NCBI GenBank assembly: GCA_031177985.1
Contig: JAPSJW010000002.1
Coordinates: 503,693-567,692 of the forward strand
From: Microbacteriaceae bacterium
GTDB lineage: Bacteria > Actinomycetota > Actinomycetes > Actinomycetales > Microbacteriaceae
Direction: 5' to 3'
Length of the DNA stretch: 64,000 nucleotides
A model generated the notes under the pieces. The model did not search any database, was not told the DNA's origin, and saw only the letters and a list, made by a program, of their open reading frames with translations. Positions within the stretch are counted from its first letter, which is position 1. Each line of letters begins with the position of its first letter. A program made the position numbers and the translations under genes. Positions 1 to 9,501 of the stretch are shown here, one piece after another.

Positions 1-1
1 C

Positions 2-517
2 CGGGTGCATCCCGCGCTCGTCCCTGCGGCGCATCCGCTCGCCGCGGTGCACGGCGCCAACAACGCCGTCTTCCTCGAGGCGGAGGCGGCCGGCAGCCTG
101 ATGTTCTACGGCGCGGGTGCCGGTGGCATCGAGACCGCCTCGGCGGTGCTCGGCGACGTGGTCTCGGCCGCCCGTCGGCACGTCATCGGCGGGCCCGGCA
201 TCGCCGAGTCCACGCACGCCGAGCTGCCGGTGCTCCCCATCTCCGATGTGACCACGCGCTACCAGCTGACCCTCGAGGTCGAGGACCAGCCGGGAGTGCT
301 CGCGACGATCGCCGCGCTCTTCAGTGAGCAGGGCGTGTCGGTGGAGGCCGTGTCTCAGAACGTCACGGGGGAGCGGGGACCGGACCAGCCGACCGCTACT
401 CTGGTGATCGTCACGCACGAGGCGAAGGAGTCCGACCTCGCCGCGACCGCCGTCGCCTTGGCGGCATCCGACGTGGTGCGTGCCGTCGTCTCCGTCCTGA
501 GAGTTGAGGGTCTGTAG
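2..517 (+). CDS. hom: Homoserine dehydrogenase, C-terminal part (5' end outside window)
   Basis: This is the last 171 codons of homoserine dehydrogenase, which reduces aspartate semialdehyde to homoserine in the threonine/methionine pathway. The open frame already runs at the window edge, so the NAD(P)-binding domain and true start are missing. What is visible is the end of the catalytic domain (FYGAGAGGIETASAVLGD) and a C-terminal ACT domain over roughly the last 85 residues (LTLEVEDQPGVLATIAALFS), the usual site of threonine feedback control. thrC follows with no intergenic bases and thrB overlaps thrC, so the three form one threonine operon. Identity is well supported by the ACT motif together with the neighbours. 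Confidence 0.93.
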   Translation, partial: RVHPALVPAAHPLAAVHGANNAVFLEAEAAGSLMFYGAGAGGIETASAVLGDVVSAARRHVIGGPGIAESTHAELPVLPISDVTTRYQLTLEVEDQPGVLATIAALFSEQGVSVEAVSQNVTGERGPDQPTATLVIVTHEAKESDLAATAVALAASDVVRAVVSVLRVEGL

Positions 518-1594
518 TTGGCTCAGCAATGGCGTGGAGTGCTCCACGAGTACCGCGATCGTCTCGACGTCACCGACGCGACCCCGATCATCACCCTGGG
601 TGAGGGCGGGACGCCGCTGATCCCGGCTCCCGCGCTCTCGGCTCGCACCGGCGCGAAGGTGTACGTGAAGTTCGAGGGGATGAACCCGACCGGCTCCTTC
701 AAGGACCGCGGCATGACGATGGCGATCTCGAAGGCCGTCGAGCACGGCGCGAAGGCCGTCATCTGCGCCTCCACCGGCAACACCTCCGCCTCCGCGGCCG
801 CCTACGCGACGCACGCGGGCATCACCGCCGCCGTGCTCGTCCCCGAGGGCAAGATCGCGATGGGCAAGCTGAGCCAGGCGATCGCGCACAACGCGCACCT
901 GCTGCAGGTGCAGGGCAACTTCGACGACTGCCTCGACATCGCGCGGGACCTCGCCGACAACTACCCGGTGCACCTCGTCAACTCCGTCAACCCCGACCGC
1001 ATCGAGGGGCAGAAGACGGCCGCGTTCGAGGTCGTCGAGGTGCTCGGCGACGCGCCGGACTTCCACATCGTCCCGGTGGGCAATGCCGGCAACTACACCG
1101 CCTACTTCCGCGGCTACCGCGAGGAGCTGCAGCGCGGCGAGACGACGAAGCTGCCGCGGATGCTGGGCTTCCAGGCCGCGGGCAGCGCCCCGATCGTGCA
1201 CGGCGAGATCGTGCGGCACCCCGAGACGATCGCGAGCGCAATCCGCATCGGCAACCCCGCGTCGTGGGAGCTCGCGCTCGCCGCCCGCGAGGAGAGCGAC
1301 GGCTACTTCGGCGCCATCGACGACGACCGCATCCTCGAGGCGCACCGCATCCTCTCCGCCGAGGTCGGCATCTTCGTCGAGCCCGCGTCGGCGATCAGCG
1401 TCGCGGGCCTGCTCGAGCGCAGCGCCGCCGGGATGATCCCGGCCGGAGCCACCGTCACGCTGACCGTCACCGGCCACGGCCTCAAGGACCCCCAGTGGGC
1501 GCTCCGCACCGCAGACGGCTCGGACGTGCAGCCGACCGTCGTGCCCGTCGACACCGCGCAGGTCGCGAGCGTGCTGGGACTGACGAGCGCATGA
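518..1594 (+). CDS. thrC: Threonine synthase
   Basis: PLP enzyme converting O-phosphohomoserine to threonine, the last step of threonine synthesis. The protein is 358 residues, normal for the short actinobacterial form. The PLP lysine is expected at Lys62 in the motif GSFKDRGMT, and the phosphate-binding glycine/serine segment STGNTSASAAAYA follows. The start is TTG directly after the hom stop codon, with a purine-rich GAGGG about 7 bases upstream inside hom, so translation is probably coupled to hom. The last codon overlaps the thrB ATG by 4 bases. Confidence 0.95.
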   Translation: MAQQWRGVLHEYRDRLDVTDATPIITLGEGGTPLIPAPALSARTGAKVYVKFEGMNPTGSFKDRGMTMAISKAVEHGAKAVICASTGNTSASAAAYATHAGITAAVLVPEGKIAMGKLSQAIAHNAHLLQVQGNFDDCLDIARDLADNYPVHLVNSVNPDRIEGQKTAAFEVVEVLGDAPDFHIVPVGNAGNYTAYFRGYREELQRGETTKLPRMLGFQAAGSAPIVHGEIVRHPETIASAIRIGNPASWELALAAREESDGYFGAIDDDRILEAHRILSAEVGIFVEPASAISVAGLLERSAAGMIPAGATVTLTVTGHGLKDPQWALRTADGSDVQPTVVPVDTAQVASVLGLTSA

Positions 1595-2526
1595 CCCTCG
1601 TCGGCCGCTCCGTCTCGGTCAAGACGCCCGCCACGACGGCGAACCTCGGACCGGGCTTCGACACCCTGGGGCTCGCCCTGAGCGTCTACGACGAGCTGCA
1701 GGTCACCGTGCGCCAGCAGCCCGGCGCCACGGTCGAGGTGCACGGCGTCGGAGCGGGCGAGGTGCCGACCGACGAGACGAATCTCGTCGTGACGGCCATC
1801 CGCCACGTCTTCGACGCCTACGGCGTCCCCTTCCCGGGGCTCGACCTCGTCGCCCGCAACGTGATCCCGCACGGCCGCGGCATGGGCTCGTCGGGAGCCG
1901 CGATCGTCGCGGGCGTCGTGGCCGCGAAGGGCCTGCTCGAGGGCGTCGTCGACCTCGACTCCGACGCGCTGCTGCGACTCGCGACCGACCTGGAGGGCCA
2001 CCCCGACAACGTGGCCCCGGCGCTCTTCGGCGGGCTCACCATCGCGTGGGTCACCCCCGAGGGGCCGCAGCACAAGAAGCTCATCGTGCACAGGGGCGTG
2101 TCGCCCGTCGTCTTCGTGCCCGAGTCGACGATGTCGACCGCTCTCGCCCGCAGCCTGCAGCCGGACTCGGTGCCGCACCAGGACGCCATCTTCAACGTCT
2201 CGCGCTCGGCGCTGCTGGTCGCCGCGCTCATCCAGAGCCCCGAGCTGCTGCTCGCCGCGACCGAGGACAAGCTGCATCAGAGCTACCGGGCGAGCGCCAT
2301 GCCCGAGACCGACGCCCTCATCCGCGTGCTGCGCGAGAACGGGCTGCCCGCCGTCGTCTCGGGCGCAGGTCCCTCGGTGCTGGTGCTCGCGAGCGACCCC
2401 TCCCAGCGGCTTCTCGCCGCCGAGCTGGTGGAGCGGAACGCGACGACGACATGGCAGGCGCTCATGCTGGCCGTGGACTTCAAAGGTGCTACAGTGATGG
2501 CGCACCCGATGGGCGCGGTGGCCTAG
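1591..2526 (+). CDS. thrB: Homoserine kinase
   Basis: GHMP-family kinase phosphorylating homoserine to O-phosphohomoserine, the substrate of the preceding ThrC. It is 311 residues. The N-terminal PATTANLGPGFDTLGLAL signature and the ATP-binding GHMP motif GRGMGSSGAA (residues 95-104) are intact. ATG overlaps the thrC stop in the arrangement ATGA, which supports translational coupling. The open frame extends further upstream in the thrC region but only the ATG at 1591 gives the conserved N-terminus. A candidate rho promoter lies inside the final codons. Confidence 0.95.
   Translation: MTLVGRSVSVKTPATTANLGPGFDTLGLALSVYDELQVTVRQQPGATVEVHGVGAGEVPTDETNLVVTAIRHVFDAYGVPFPGLDLVARNVIPHGRGMGSSGAAIVAGVVAAKGLLEGVVDLDSDALLRLATDLEGHPDNVAPALFGGLTIAWVTPEGPQHKKLIVHRGVSPVVFVPESTMSTALARSLQPDSVPHQDAIFNVSRSALLVAALIQSPELLLAATEDKLHQSYRASAMPETDALIRVLRENGLPAVVSGAGPSVLVLASDPSQRLLAAELVERNATTTWQALMLAVDFKGATVMAHPMGAVA
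2488..2495 (+). promoter_or_regulatory. Candidate extended -10 promoter for rho
   Basis: TGC-TACAGT inside the 3' end of thrB fits an extended -10 (TGn plus TAnnnT). No convincing -35 hexamer sits 16-18 bases upstream, so this rests on the -10 alone. It would give rho a leader of about 200 bases. Read-through from the threonine operon is the alternative. Confidence 0.3.
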
Positions 2527-2697
2527 CCACTCGGCGTCCGGTGCTATTTCTCACCAGCATTCGCTAACCCGCACCTCCTGGGCGATCCGCCGGCAGTGTG
2601 CCCTCCCGAAGAGCATCCTGGCGAAGCCCGAGCAGGCGCCGAACGAGCGTTGCCCTCCCTGGAGCCTCCAGTGCCCAGGAGTTAGGAACACCTACCA
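2527..2697 (+). other. thrB-rho intergenic leader
   Basis: This 171-base gap separates the threonine operon from rho. A short perfect hairpin, GTGGC-CTA-GCCAC, spans the thrB stop codon at about 2518-2530, but no U-tract follows, so it does not look like an intrinsic terminator. No coding frame with a ribosome binding site was seen inside. Long rho leaders are common and often serve Rho autoregulation; that role here is inference. Confidence 0.4.
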
Positions 2698-4827
2698 GTG
2701 ACTGATGTCGACGTCCGCTCCGCAGCGGACTCCACCGCATCCGTGAAGTCCCTCAAGCTCGCAGAACTCCAGGTTCTCGCGAACGAGCTGGGCATCGCGG
2801 GTGCATCGAAACTCCGCAAGGGCGAGCTCGTGGACGCGATCACCGCTGCCCGTGCGGCAGGCTCCGGCGCGGGCGACCAGCCCGCCGTCGAGGACGCCGC
2901 CCCCGTGCAGGAGGCGCCGACGGAGGCGCCCGCGCAGCCCGACTCCGTCGCGCTCGAGCTGCCGATCGCGGCTCCCGCCGCCGAGGCCGCCCCGCGCCGC
3001 CGCTCGCGCCGCGCCGGAACCGCCGGTCCCGTCTCGCCGGACCAGATCGTGCTCCCCGAGGGGCCCGTCGCTGAGCCGAAGCGCTCGGCGAGGTCGCACG
3101 TGGCGCAGGCCCAGCCGGGCATCGAGCTCCCCGAGCAGGTCGTCGCGACGGATGCGGCACCGGCCGAGTCGCCGGCGGTCGCGCTGGCCGACGACGAGCT
3201 GCCGCGTTCCGTGCAGGAGCAGAGCGGACAGGACCAGGACGCGCAGGACGAGGGCGCAGGCCAGGAGCAGGGCGGTTCGCAGGAGCAGGGCGGCGGCCGC
3301 AACCGCCGCAACCGCAACCGCAACGACCGCAATCGGGATCGCCAGAACGGCGACCGCCAGGGCGGCGACCGGCAGAACGCCGACCGCCAGGGCGCCGACC
3401 GGCAGAACGCCGACCGCCAGAACGGTGGAGAGCGCCAGAACGGCGACCGGCAGAACGGCGCCGACCAGCGCAAGGACGGCGACCAGGGCCGTCAGAACGA
3501 CCGCCAGGGCGACCAGGGCCGTCAGAACGAGCAGCGCGGCGGGCAGCCCGACGCGCAGCGCGGCAGCCAGCAGGAGCAGGACGAGCGCGCGGGCCGCGGC
3601 CGCTTCCGTGACCGCAAGCGCGGACGCGGCGCCGTCGGCGACGACTTCGAGCCGGAGCTCAGCGACGACGACATCCTCATCCCCGTCGCCGGCATCCTCG
3701 ACGTGCTCGAGAACTACGCCTTCGTGCGCACGACCGGCTACCTCCCCGGCGCGAACGACGTCTACGTCTCGCTCGGTCAGGTCAAGAAGTACTCGCTGCG
3801 CAAGGGCGACGCCGTCGTCGGCGCCATCCGTCAGCCTCGCGAGAATGAGAACCAGGGCCGTCAGAAGTACAACGCCCTCGTCAAGATCGACTCGATCAAC
3901 GGCCTCCCGGTCGAGGATGCGGCGACGCGCGTCGAGTTCGGCAAACTGACCCCGCTCTACCCGCAGGAGCGCCTGCGTCTCGAGACCGAGCCGCAGAAGC
4001 TCTCGACCCGCATCATCGACCTCGTGTCGCCGATCGGCAAGGGCCAGCGCGGCCTCATCGTCTCGCCCCCCAAGGCGGGCAAGACGCTCGTGCTGCAGGC
4101 GATCGCCAACGCGATCACCAAGAACAACCCCGAGGTGCACCTCATGGTCGTGCTCGTGGACGAGCGCCCTGAAGAGGTCACCGACATGCAGCGCACGGTG
4201 AAGGGCGAGGTCATCGCCTCGACCTTCGACCGTCCGGCCGAGGACCACACGACGGTCGCCGAGCTCGCCATCGAGCGTGCGAAGCGCCTCGTCGAGCTCG
4301 GTCACGACGTCGTGGTGCTGCTCGACTCGATCACCCGCCTCGGCCGCGCGTACAACCTCGCTGCTCCTGCCTCGGGGCGCATCCTCTCGGGCGGCGTCGA
4401 CTCGTCGGCGCTCTACCCGCCGAAGCGCTTCTTCGGCGCCGCGCGCAACATCGAGGAGGGCGGCTCGCTCACCATCATCGCGACCGCGCTCGTCGAGACC
4501 GGCTCCAAGATGGACGAGGTCATCTTCGAGGAGTTCAAGGGCACCGGCAACATGGAGCTGCGCCTGTCGCGCCACCTGGCCGACAAGCGGATCTTCCCGG
4601 CGGTCGACGTCAACGCGTCGGGCACCCGCCGCGAGGAGATGCTCATGAGCGCCGACGAGACGAAGATCATCTGGAAGCTGCGTCGCGCCCTCGCCGGTCT
4701 CGAGCAGCAGCAGGCCCTCGAGATCGTCCTCGGACGCCTCAAGGAGACCTCGTCGAACGTCGAGTTCCTCATGCAGGTGCAGAAGTCGATGCCGGCACCC
4801 GGCAACGGCCACCACAAGGAGGACTGA
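2698..4827 (+). CDS. rho: Transcription termination factor Rho
   Basis: Hexameric RNA helicase that ends transcription. It is 709 residues, far longer than the roughly 420 of E. coli Rho, because of an N-terminal insertion. In order: a Rho N-terminal SAP-like domain (about 17-49), an Ala/Pro/Glu-rich stretch, an Arg/Asn/Asp/Gln/Gly-rich low-complexity segment (about 170-300), the cold-shock RNA-binding domain (about 325-400), and the RecA-type ATPase with Walker A PPKAGKTL (457-464) and Walker [17 protein letters not shown]. The GTG at 2698 gives MTDVDVRS. prfA follows after 7 bases. Actinobacterial Rho commonly carries such an insertion; the repeat pattern here is described separately. Confidence 0.97.
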   Translation: MTDVDVRSAADSTASVKSLKLAELQVLANELGIAGASKLRKGELVDAITAARAAGSGAGDQPAVEDAAPVQEAPTEAPAQPDSVALELPIAAPAAEAAPRRRSRRAGTAGPVSPDQIVLPEGPVAEPKRSARSHVAQAQPGIELPEQVVATDAAPAESPAVALADDELPRSVQEQSGQDQDAQDEGAGQEQGGSQEQGGGRNRRNRNRNDRNRDRQNGDRQGGDRQNADRQGADRQNADRQNGGERQNGDRQNGADQRKDGDQGRQNDRQGDQGRQNEQRGGQPDAQRGSQQEQDERAGRGRFRDRKRGRGAVGDDFEPELSDDDILIPVAGILDVLENYAFVRTTGYLPGANDVYVSLGQVKKYSLRKGDAVVGAIRQPRENENQGRQKYNALVKIDSINGLPVEDAATRVEFGKLTPLYPQERLRLETEPQKLSTRIIDLVSPIGKGQRGLIVSPPKAGKTLVLQAIANAITKNNPEVHLMVVLVDERPEEVTDMQRTVKGEVIASTFDRPAEDHTTVAELAIERAKRLVELGHDVVVLLDSITRLGRAYNLAAPASGRILSGGVDSSALYPPKRFFGAARNIEEGGSLTIIATALVETGSKMDEVIFEEFKGTGNMELRLSRHLADKRIFPAVDVNASGTRREEMLMSADETKIIWKLRRALAGLEQQQALEIVLGRLKETSSNVEFLMQVQKSMPAPGNGHHKED
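3337..3459 (+). repeat. 15-bp in-frame tandem repeat in rho ([15 protein letters not shown] units)
   Basis: Eight imperfect 15-base units encode five-residue repeats of the form (D/E)RQ(N/G)(G/A), with one extra glycine codon before the seventh unit. The repeat lies within the Rho insertion, residues about 214-254. Units differ mostly by synonymous or Gly/Ala, Asn/Gly changes. Downstream [16 protein letters not shown] forms a further looser duplication. Such repeats can change copy number by slippage without breaking the frame. Confidence 0.8.
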
Positions 4828-4834
4828 CCTCCCC

Positions 4835-5914
4835 GTGTTCGAGTCGGTCAAACCACTGCTGGCCGAGCACGAGGATCTCCAGGAGCAGCTCGGCGACCCC
4901 GAGCTGCACTCCGATCCCGCTCGTGCCCGGAAGGTCAACCGGCGCTACGCCGAGCTCTCGCGCATCGTCGAGGCGTATCGCAGGGTCGAGGAGCTCACGG
5001 GCGACCTCGAGGCCACTCGCGAGCTCGCCTCCGAGGACGCCTCGCTCGCCGAGGAGATCCCGGGGCTCGAGACGGAGCTCGCCGACGCCAACGAGAAGCT
5101 CCGCCGACTGCTGATCCCGCGCGACCCCAACGACTCCCGTGACGTGATCATGGAGATCAAGATGGGGGAGGGCGGCGAGGAGTCGGCCCTGTTCGCCGGC
5201 GACCTGCTGCGGATGTACCTGCACTACGCCGAGTCGAAGCGCTGGAAGACCGAGATCATCGAGCAGACCTCCAGCGACCTCGGCGGCGTCAAGGACGTGC
5301 AGCTCGCGGTCAAGGGCTCCTCGACCGACCCGGCCGAGGGTGTGTGGGCGCACCTGAAGTACGAGGGCGGCGTGCACCGCGTGCAGCGGGTGCCGGCGAC
5401 CGAGTCGCAGGGCCGCATCCACACCTCCGCCGCCGGCGTGCTCGTCTTCCCCGAGGTGGACGAGCCCGAGGAGGTCGAGATCAGCCAGAACGACCTCAAG
5501 ATCGACGTCTACCGCTCGAGCGGCCCGGGCGGGCAGAGCGTCAACACGACCGACTCCGCGGTGCGCATCACGCACCTGCCGACGGGCATCGTCGTCGCGA
5601 TGCAGAACGAGAAGAGCCAGCTGCAGAACCGGGAGGCGGCCATGCGCGTCCTGCGCGCACGCATCCTCGCGAAGCAGCAGGAGGAGCAGATGGCGGAGGC
5701 GAGCGCGGCGCGGAAGACGCAGATCCGCACCGTGGACCGCTCGGAGCGCATCCGTACCTACAACTTCCCCGAGAACCGGATCGCCGACCACCGCACGGGC
5801 TACAAGGCCTACAACCTCGACCAGGTGCTCAATGGCGCTCTGGAGCCGGTCATCCAGTCCTGCATCCAGGCGGATGAGGAGAGCCGGCTGGCCGATCTCG
5901 GCGAGAGCAGCTGA
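4835..5914 (+). CDS. prfA: Peptide chain release factor 1
   Basis: Class I release factor reading UAA and UAG. It is 359 residues, the usual length. The stop-codon recognition tripeptide PAT is at residues 187-189 ([14 protein letters not shown]), which marks RF1 rather than RF2, and the catalytic GGQ is at 231-233 ([15 protein letters not shown]). The start is GTG at 4835, 7 bases after the rho stop, so it is probably cotranscribed with rho. The next gene, prmC, encodes the enzyme that methylates the GGQ glutamine. Confidence 0.97.
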   Translation: MFESVKPLLAEHEDLQEQLGDPELHSDPARARKVNRRYAELSRIVEAYRRVEELTGDLEATRELASEDASLAEEIPGLETELADANEKLRRLLIPRDPNDSRDVIMEIKMGEGGEESALFAGDLLRMYLHYAESKRWKTEIIEQTSSDLGGVKDVQLAVKGSSTDPAEGVWAHLKYEGGVHRVQRVPATESQGRIHTSAAGVLVFPEVDEPEEVEISQNDLKIDVYRSSGPGGQSVNTTDSAVRITHLPTGIVVAMQNEKSQLQNREAAMRVLRARILAKQQEEQMAEASAARKTQIRTVDRSERIRTYNFPENRIADHRTGYKAYNLDQVLNGALEPVIQSCIQADEESRLADLGESS

Positions 5915-5939
5915 TCCGGCGCTCAGCGCCGACCTCCTC

Positions 5940-6803
5940 ATGAACCCGATCACCATCGCTCGCTTCCGCGAGCACGCCGTCGAGGTGCTCGCCCGCGCCG
6001 GTGTGCCGACCCCCGACGTCGACACGGAGCTGCTGCTCGGCTGGGTGCTGGGCCTGTCGCGCGGCCAGGTGCAGGCCAAGGTCCACACCGGCGCCCAGCT
6101 CGACGCCGACGAGCTGCTCGCCGCCACCGAGGCGGTCGAGCGGCGCGCTGCGCGGGAGCCGCTGCAGCACATCACCGGCAAGGCGTACTTCCGCTCCCTG
6201 GAGCTCTCCGTCGGGCCCGGGGTCTTCGTGCCGCGCCCCGAGACGGAGTTCGTCGCTCAGCTCGCGATCGACGCGCTGCAGGCGGCGGCCGGTCCCTCCC
6301 CGGTCGGGGTCGACCTGGGCACGGGCAGCGGGGCGATCGCCCTGGCGCTCGCGACCGAGGTTCCGCACGCCTCGATCACAGCTGTCGAGGTGTCGCCGCA
6401 GGCCTTCATCTGGGCCAGGCAGAACGCGCGCGACGTGGGGGCGGACAACCTCCGGCTGGTCTTCGCCGACCTCTCGGAGGCGCTGCCCGACCTCGACGGC
6501 ACGGTCGACGTCGTCGCCTCGAATCCGCCGTACATCCCGCTCGGAGCGGTGCCCCGAGACCCGGAGGTGCGGCTGCACGACCCGGAGCTCGCCCTCTACG
6601 GCGGCGAGGACGGCTTGGACGTCGTCCGCAGCGTGTCGTCGACGGCCCGCCGCCTCCTGCACCCCGGCGGCACGCTCGTGCTCGAGCATGGCGAGCTGCA
6701 GGGGGCCGGTATCCGTCGGCTGCTGACCGACGACGGCTGGCGCGCCGCGGCGACCCATCGCGACCTGCTCGGCAGAGACCGCGCGACGACCGCGCTGCGC
6801 TGA
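5940..6803 (+). CDS. prmC: Release factor glutamine methyltransferase
   Basis: SAM-dependent N5-glutamine methyltransferase (HemK/PrmC family) that methylates the GGQ motif of release factors. From the ATG at 5940 it is 287 residues. The SAM-binding loop DLGTGSGAI is at about 125-133 and the substrate-glutamine motif NPPY at 195-198. The frame is open further upstream inside prfA, but homology to the family begins near this ATG; no strong ribosome binding site precedes it. It ends only 4 bases before the convergent TetR gene. Confidence 0.95.
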   Translation: MNPITIARFREHAVEVLARAGVPTPDVDTELLLGWVLGLSRGQVQAKVHTGAQLDADELLAATEAVERRAAREPLQHITGKAYFRSLELSVGPGVFVPRPETEFVAQLAIDALQAAAGPSPVGVDLGTGSGAIALALATEVPHASITAVEVSPQAFIWARQNARDVGADNLRLVFADLSEALPDLDGTVDVVASNPPYIPLGAVPRDPEVRLHDPELALYGGEDGLDVVRSVSSTARRLLHPGGTLVLEHGELQGAGIRRLLTDDGWRAAATHRDLLGRDRATTALR

Positions 6804-6807
6804 CGAC

Positions 6808-7710
6808 CTACTTGCCCTTGGCCTCGCGAGCTCGGGCCTTCGCGATCACGTCCTTCTCCTTGCGCACGGCCTCGCGCAGCTTGCCCTCGAGCTCGCGGCG
6901 CTTCGCCCGCGCCTCCCGGACGGCGGCGTCCTTCGGGTAGGCGTCCGGGGCCACGTGCCCTTCCGGAGGCGGCGTCGGGGTGCCGTCGATCGCCCGCTCG
7001 ATGCCGTCGAGGATGCGCTCGAGCCCCCAGGGGAAGGGATCGGTGCCGTCGCTGAAGGCGCCGCTGTCGATCACATCGCGGAGCGCCGGGAAGGCGTCCG
7101 CGCTCACGAGGGCCGAAAGCAGGGAGGCGTCTCCCTGTTCGAACTCCTCGGGTGTGACTCCGGCGTCGCGGATCGCGATGTCGTAGGAGCGGTTGACGAT
7201 GCCCTGCCAGCGGCTCCATCCCGTGACGAGCAGGGCGGCAGACATCCGGTCGCGGGGCTCGAGGCCGGTGCGCTCGAGCACCTGGAGCAGCGCGTCGAGC
7301 CAGGCCAGGTTGTTGGGGGTGTGCGGGATGCCCACGATCGGGATGTCGAGCAGCCAGCTGTGCGCGGAGTAGACGGCGACGACCTCCCGGGTCCAGGTGC
7401 GGATCGCGTCCTTCCAGTGCCCGGCGTCCTGGATGCCGATCGGCGGGAGACCAATGCCGTGCTCGTGCAGAAGGAGGATGAGATCCTCCTTCGCCGACAC
7501 GTAGCGGTAGAGCGCCATGGTCGTGAAGCCGAGTCGCTGGGCGATCGCCGACATCGAGACGGCTGCGAGACCGCCCTCGTCGGCCAGCTCCGCGGCCACC
7601 TCGACGATGCGCTCGATGCTGAGCTCTCGCTTCGGCCCCCGCTGCGGAGCGGCGGCGACCCCCCAGGCGAGCGCCAGGGCCCGCGGCAGCTCTGGGTCGG
7701 TGTCGGTCAC
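6808..7710 (-). CDS. TetR-family transcriptional regulator (TetR_C-type)
   Basis: A 300-residue one-component repressor. The N-terminal helix-turn-helix (about residues 28-75, with AIAQRLGFTTMALYRYVSAKEDLI) is typical TetR, and the long C-terminal part resembles the ligand domain of the tetracycline-repressor C family. The extreme C-terminus is a Lys/Arg/Ala/Glu-rich, probably helical tail. The start is GTG at 7710 with AGGAGG about 8 bases upstream. It is divergent from a drug-type ABC exporter and the two promoters overlap, so it most likely represses both itself and the exporter. The ligand is not predictable. Confidence 0.88.
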   Translation of the reverse strand: MTDTDPELPRALALAWGVAAAPQRGPKRELSIERIVEVAAELADEGGLAAVSMSAIAQRLGFTTMALYRYVSAKEDLILLLHEHGIGLPPIGIQDAGHWKDAIRTWTREVVAVYSAHSWLLDIPIVGIPHTPNNLAWLDALLQVLERTGLEPRDRMSAALLVTGWSRWQGIVNRSYDIAIRDAGVTPEEFEQGDASLLSALVSADAFPALRDVIDSGAFSDGTDPFPWGLERILDGIERAIDGTPTPPPEGHVAPDAYPKDAAVREARAKRRELEGKLREAVRKEKDVIAKARAREAKGK

Positions 7711-7727
7711 GGCGGGCCTCCTAGCGC

Positions 7728-7785
7728 TTGACTCCCATCCTAGAACTGTGTATCACTTAAGCCAATCTGTAGTACATAAACAGTT
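7728..7785. promoter_or_regulatory. Overlapping divergent promoters and probable TetR operator
   Basis: Plus strand: TTGACT (7728-7733), 17-base spacer, TATCAC (7751-7756), pointing to the ABC gene. Minus strand: TTGGCT (complement of 7760-7765), 17-base spacer, TAGGAT (complement of 7737-7742), pointing to the regulator. The two promoters lie on top of each other. An inverted repeat AACTGT (7744-7749) / ACAGTT (7780-7785) frames them, and the stretch is strikingly AT-rich for this genome. Bound repressor would block both promoters. Confidence 0.6.
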
Positions 7786-7810
7786 TAGGCGTTACACGAG
7801 AGGAACGACC

Positions 7811-8695
7811 GTGACGGACAAGGCCATCGAGATCACAGAGCTTCGAAAGTCGTATGGGGGGAGGCCGGTGCTCGACGGCGTCACCCTGCACGTCGAGCGG
7901 GGCACGCTCGTGGCGCTGCTCGGCTCGAACGGAGCGGGCAAGACCACGCTCATCTCGATCCTCGCGACCCTCGTCGCCCCCGATGAGGGAACCGTCGTCG
8001 TCGAAGGTGCCGACGTGGAGCGCGACCCGGCCGGCGTGCGCAGCCGCATCAGCCTCACGGGGCAGTCGGCGGCCGTCGACACGATCCTCACCGGTCGCCA
8101 GAACCTCGTGATGATGGCGCGGCTCGCCGGCTTCGACCGCCGGGCGGCCAGGGAGCGTGCGGCCGAGCTGCTCGCCCGCTTCGACCTCGAGCAGTCGGCC
8201 GATCGCGCCGTGCGCACGTACTCCGGCGGCATGCGCCGGAGGCTCGACCTGTCGCTGAGCCTCGTCACGACGCCTCCGGTGCTGTTCCTGGACGAGCCGA
8301 CGACCGGGCTCGACACCCGGAGCAGGCAGGAGCTCTGGACCGTCATCCGCTCGCTCCGCGACGAGGGGACGACCGTGCTGCTGACGACGCAGTACCTCCA
8401 GGAGGCCGACGAGCTGGCCGATCGGGTCGCGGTGCTCGAGGGCGGACGGCTGGTCGCCGAGGGCACCGCCGCTCAGCTCAAGGCCCGCACCGGCGGCGAG
8501 GTGGTCGAGCTCAGGGACGCCCGCGACCGCGTGGTGCGCGAGCGCCCCACCGACGGCACCATCGCCGGGCTCCGCGCCGCGATCGACGAGCTGGATCCCG
8601 GCGTTCCGGGCATGACCATCACGGTGCGGAAGCCGAGTCTCGACGACGTCTTCCTGCGCCTCACGGCCGACCCCCGCGACGCCGTCGCCGCCTAG
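7811..8695 (+). CDS. ABC transporter ATP-binding protein (drug/DrrA-type)
   Basis: ATPase of an ABC-2 type exporter, 294 residues. Walker A GSNGAGKTT, ABC signature YSGGMRRRLDLSLSL, Walker B VLFLDEPTTGLD and the switch region are all present. The C-terminal extension (LDDVFLRLT) is typical of the daunorubicin-resistance DrrA subgroup. I chose the GTG at 7811 because GAGAGGAAC lies just upstream; the open frame continues upstream into the regulator promoter, which is not plausible coding. The permease gene follows after 14 bases. The substrate is unknown. Confidence 0.92.
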   Translation: MTDKAIEITELRKSYGGRPVLDGVTLHVERGTLVALLGSNGAGKTTLISILATLVAPDEGTVVVEGADVERDPAGVRSRISLTGQSAAVDTILTGRQNLVMMARLAGFDRRAARERAAELLARFDLEQSADRAVRTYSGGMRRRLDLSLSLVTTPPVLFLDEPTTGLDTRSRQELWTVIRSLRDEGTTVLLTTQYLQEADELADRVAVLEGGRLVAEGTAAQLKARTGGEVVELRDARDRVVRERPTDGTIAGLRAAIDELDPGVPGMTITVRKPSLDDVFLRLTADPRDAVAA

Positions 8696-8709
8696 CAGAA
8701 GGAGAACCG

Positions 8710-9501
8710 ATGACCGCCATCGCCGCCCGCCCCGCCCACCGCCCCGCTCCGGGGACCGAGGAGGCCGTCTTCATCGGCCGCAGCATCCGTCATTCGCTCA
8801 AGGACCCCGAAGCGCTGCTCATGGCGATCGTGCTGCCGGTGCTCCTGCTCCTGCTCTTCACCTTCGTCTTCGGGGGCGCCATCGACCGCGAGGGCGGCTA
8901 CCTCGACTACGTCGTCCCCGGCATCATCCTGCTCTGCGCAGGCTTCGGCGCCTCCTCGACAGCCATCGCCGTGGCGAGGGACATGGAGCTCGGCATCGTC
9001 GACCGGTTCCGCACGATGCCCATCCGGGCCTGGGCGGTGCTCACCGGCCACGTCGTCTCCAGCCTCGCCCGCAACCTGGTGGCCACGGCGGTGGTCGTGC
9101 TGGTGTCGCTGCTGCTCGGGTTCCGGCCGGACGCGAACCCTGCGGAGTGGCTCGCCGCCTTCGGGCTCGTCGCCCTGTGGATCCTCGCGATCACCTACCT
9201 CTTCGCGGCGATCGGTCTCGCCGCGTCGAGCGCCGAGGCAGCCAACGGCTTCGGCTTCATCCTGCTGTTCCTGCCCTACCTCTCGAGCGCGTTCGTCCCC
9301 CTGGACACGCTGCCCGGATGGCTGCGGTGGGTGGCCGAGAATCAGCCCGTCACGCCCATCATCGAGGCCATCCGCGGTCTGCTGATGGGCACGGCGCTCG
9401 ACGCCCAGCCCCTGCTCGCGGTGACCTGGTGCGCGGCGATCATCGCGATCGCGGCGGTGTGGGGAGCGGTGATGTTCCGCAGGAAGGCCGGCCGCCGCTA
9501 G
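8710..9501 (+). CDS. ABC-2 type transporter permease
   Basis: Integral membrane partner of the preceding ATPase, 263 residues with about six hydrophobic segments (for example LLMAIVLPVLLLLLFTFVF and ATAVVVLVSLLLGF). This is a half-size DrrB-like permease, probably working as a dimer with two ATPase subunits to export a hydrophobic compound or lipid. A strong AGAAGGAGA precedes the ATG. The stop codon shares a CTAG with the convergent HAD gene, so the 3' ends overlap by 4 bases. Confidence 0.9.
   Translation: MTAIAARPAHRPAPGTEEAVFIGRSIRHSLKDPEALLMAIVLPVLLLLLFTFVFGGAIDREGGYLDYVVPGIILLCAGFGASSTAIAVARDMELGIVDRFRTMPIRAWAVLTGHVVSSLARNLVATAVVVLVSLLLGFRPDANPAEWLAAFGLVALWILAITYLFAAIGLAASSAEAANGFGFILLFLPYLSSAFVPLDTLPGWLRWVAENQPVTPIIEAIRGLLMGTALDAQPLLAVTWCAAIIAIAAVWGAVMFRRKAGRR

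Noticed and set aside
3337-3459. Possible CRISPR-like repeats in rho
   Set aside because: The units are contiguous 15-bp coding repeats without spacers and keep the reading frame of a real protein.
2692-4938. Open frame of about 750 codons opposite rho
   Set aside because: Composition mirrors the rho frame (Leu/Val/Arg-rich runs) and it has no ribosome site or motif.
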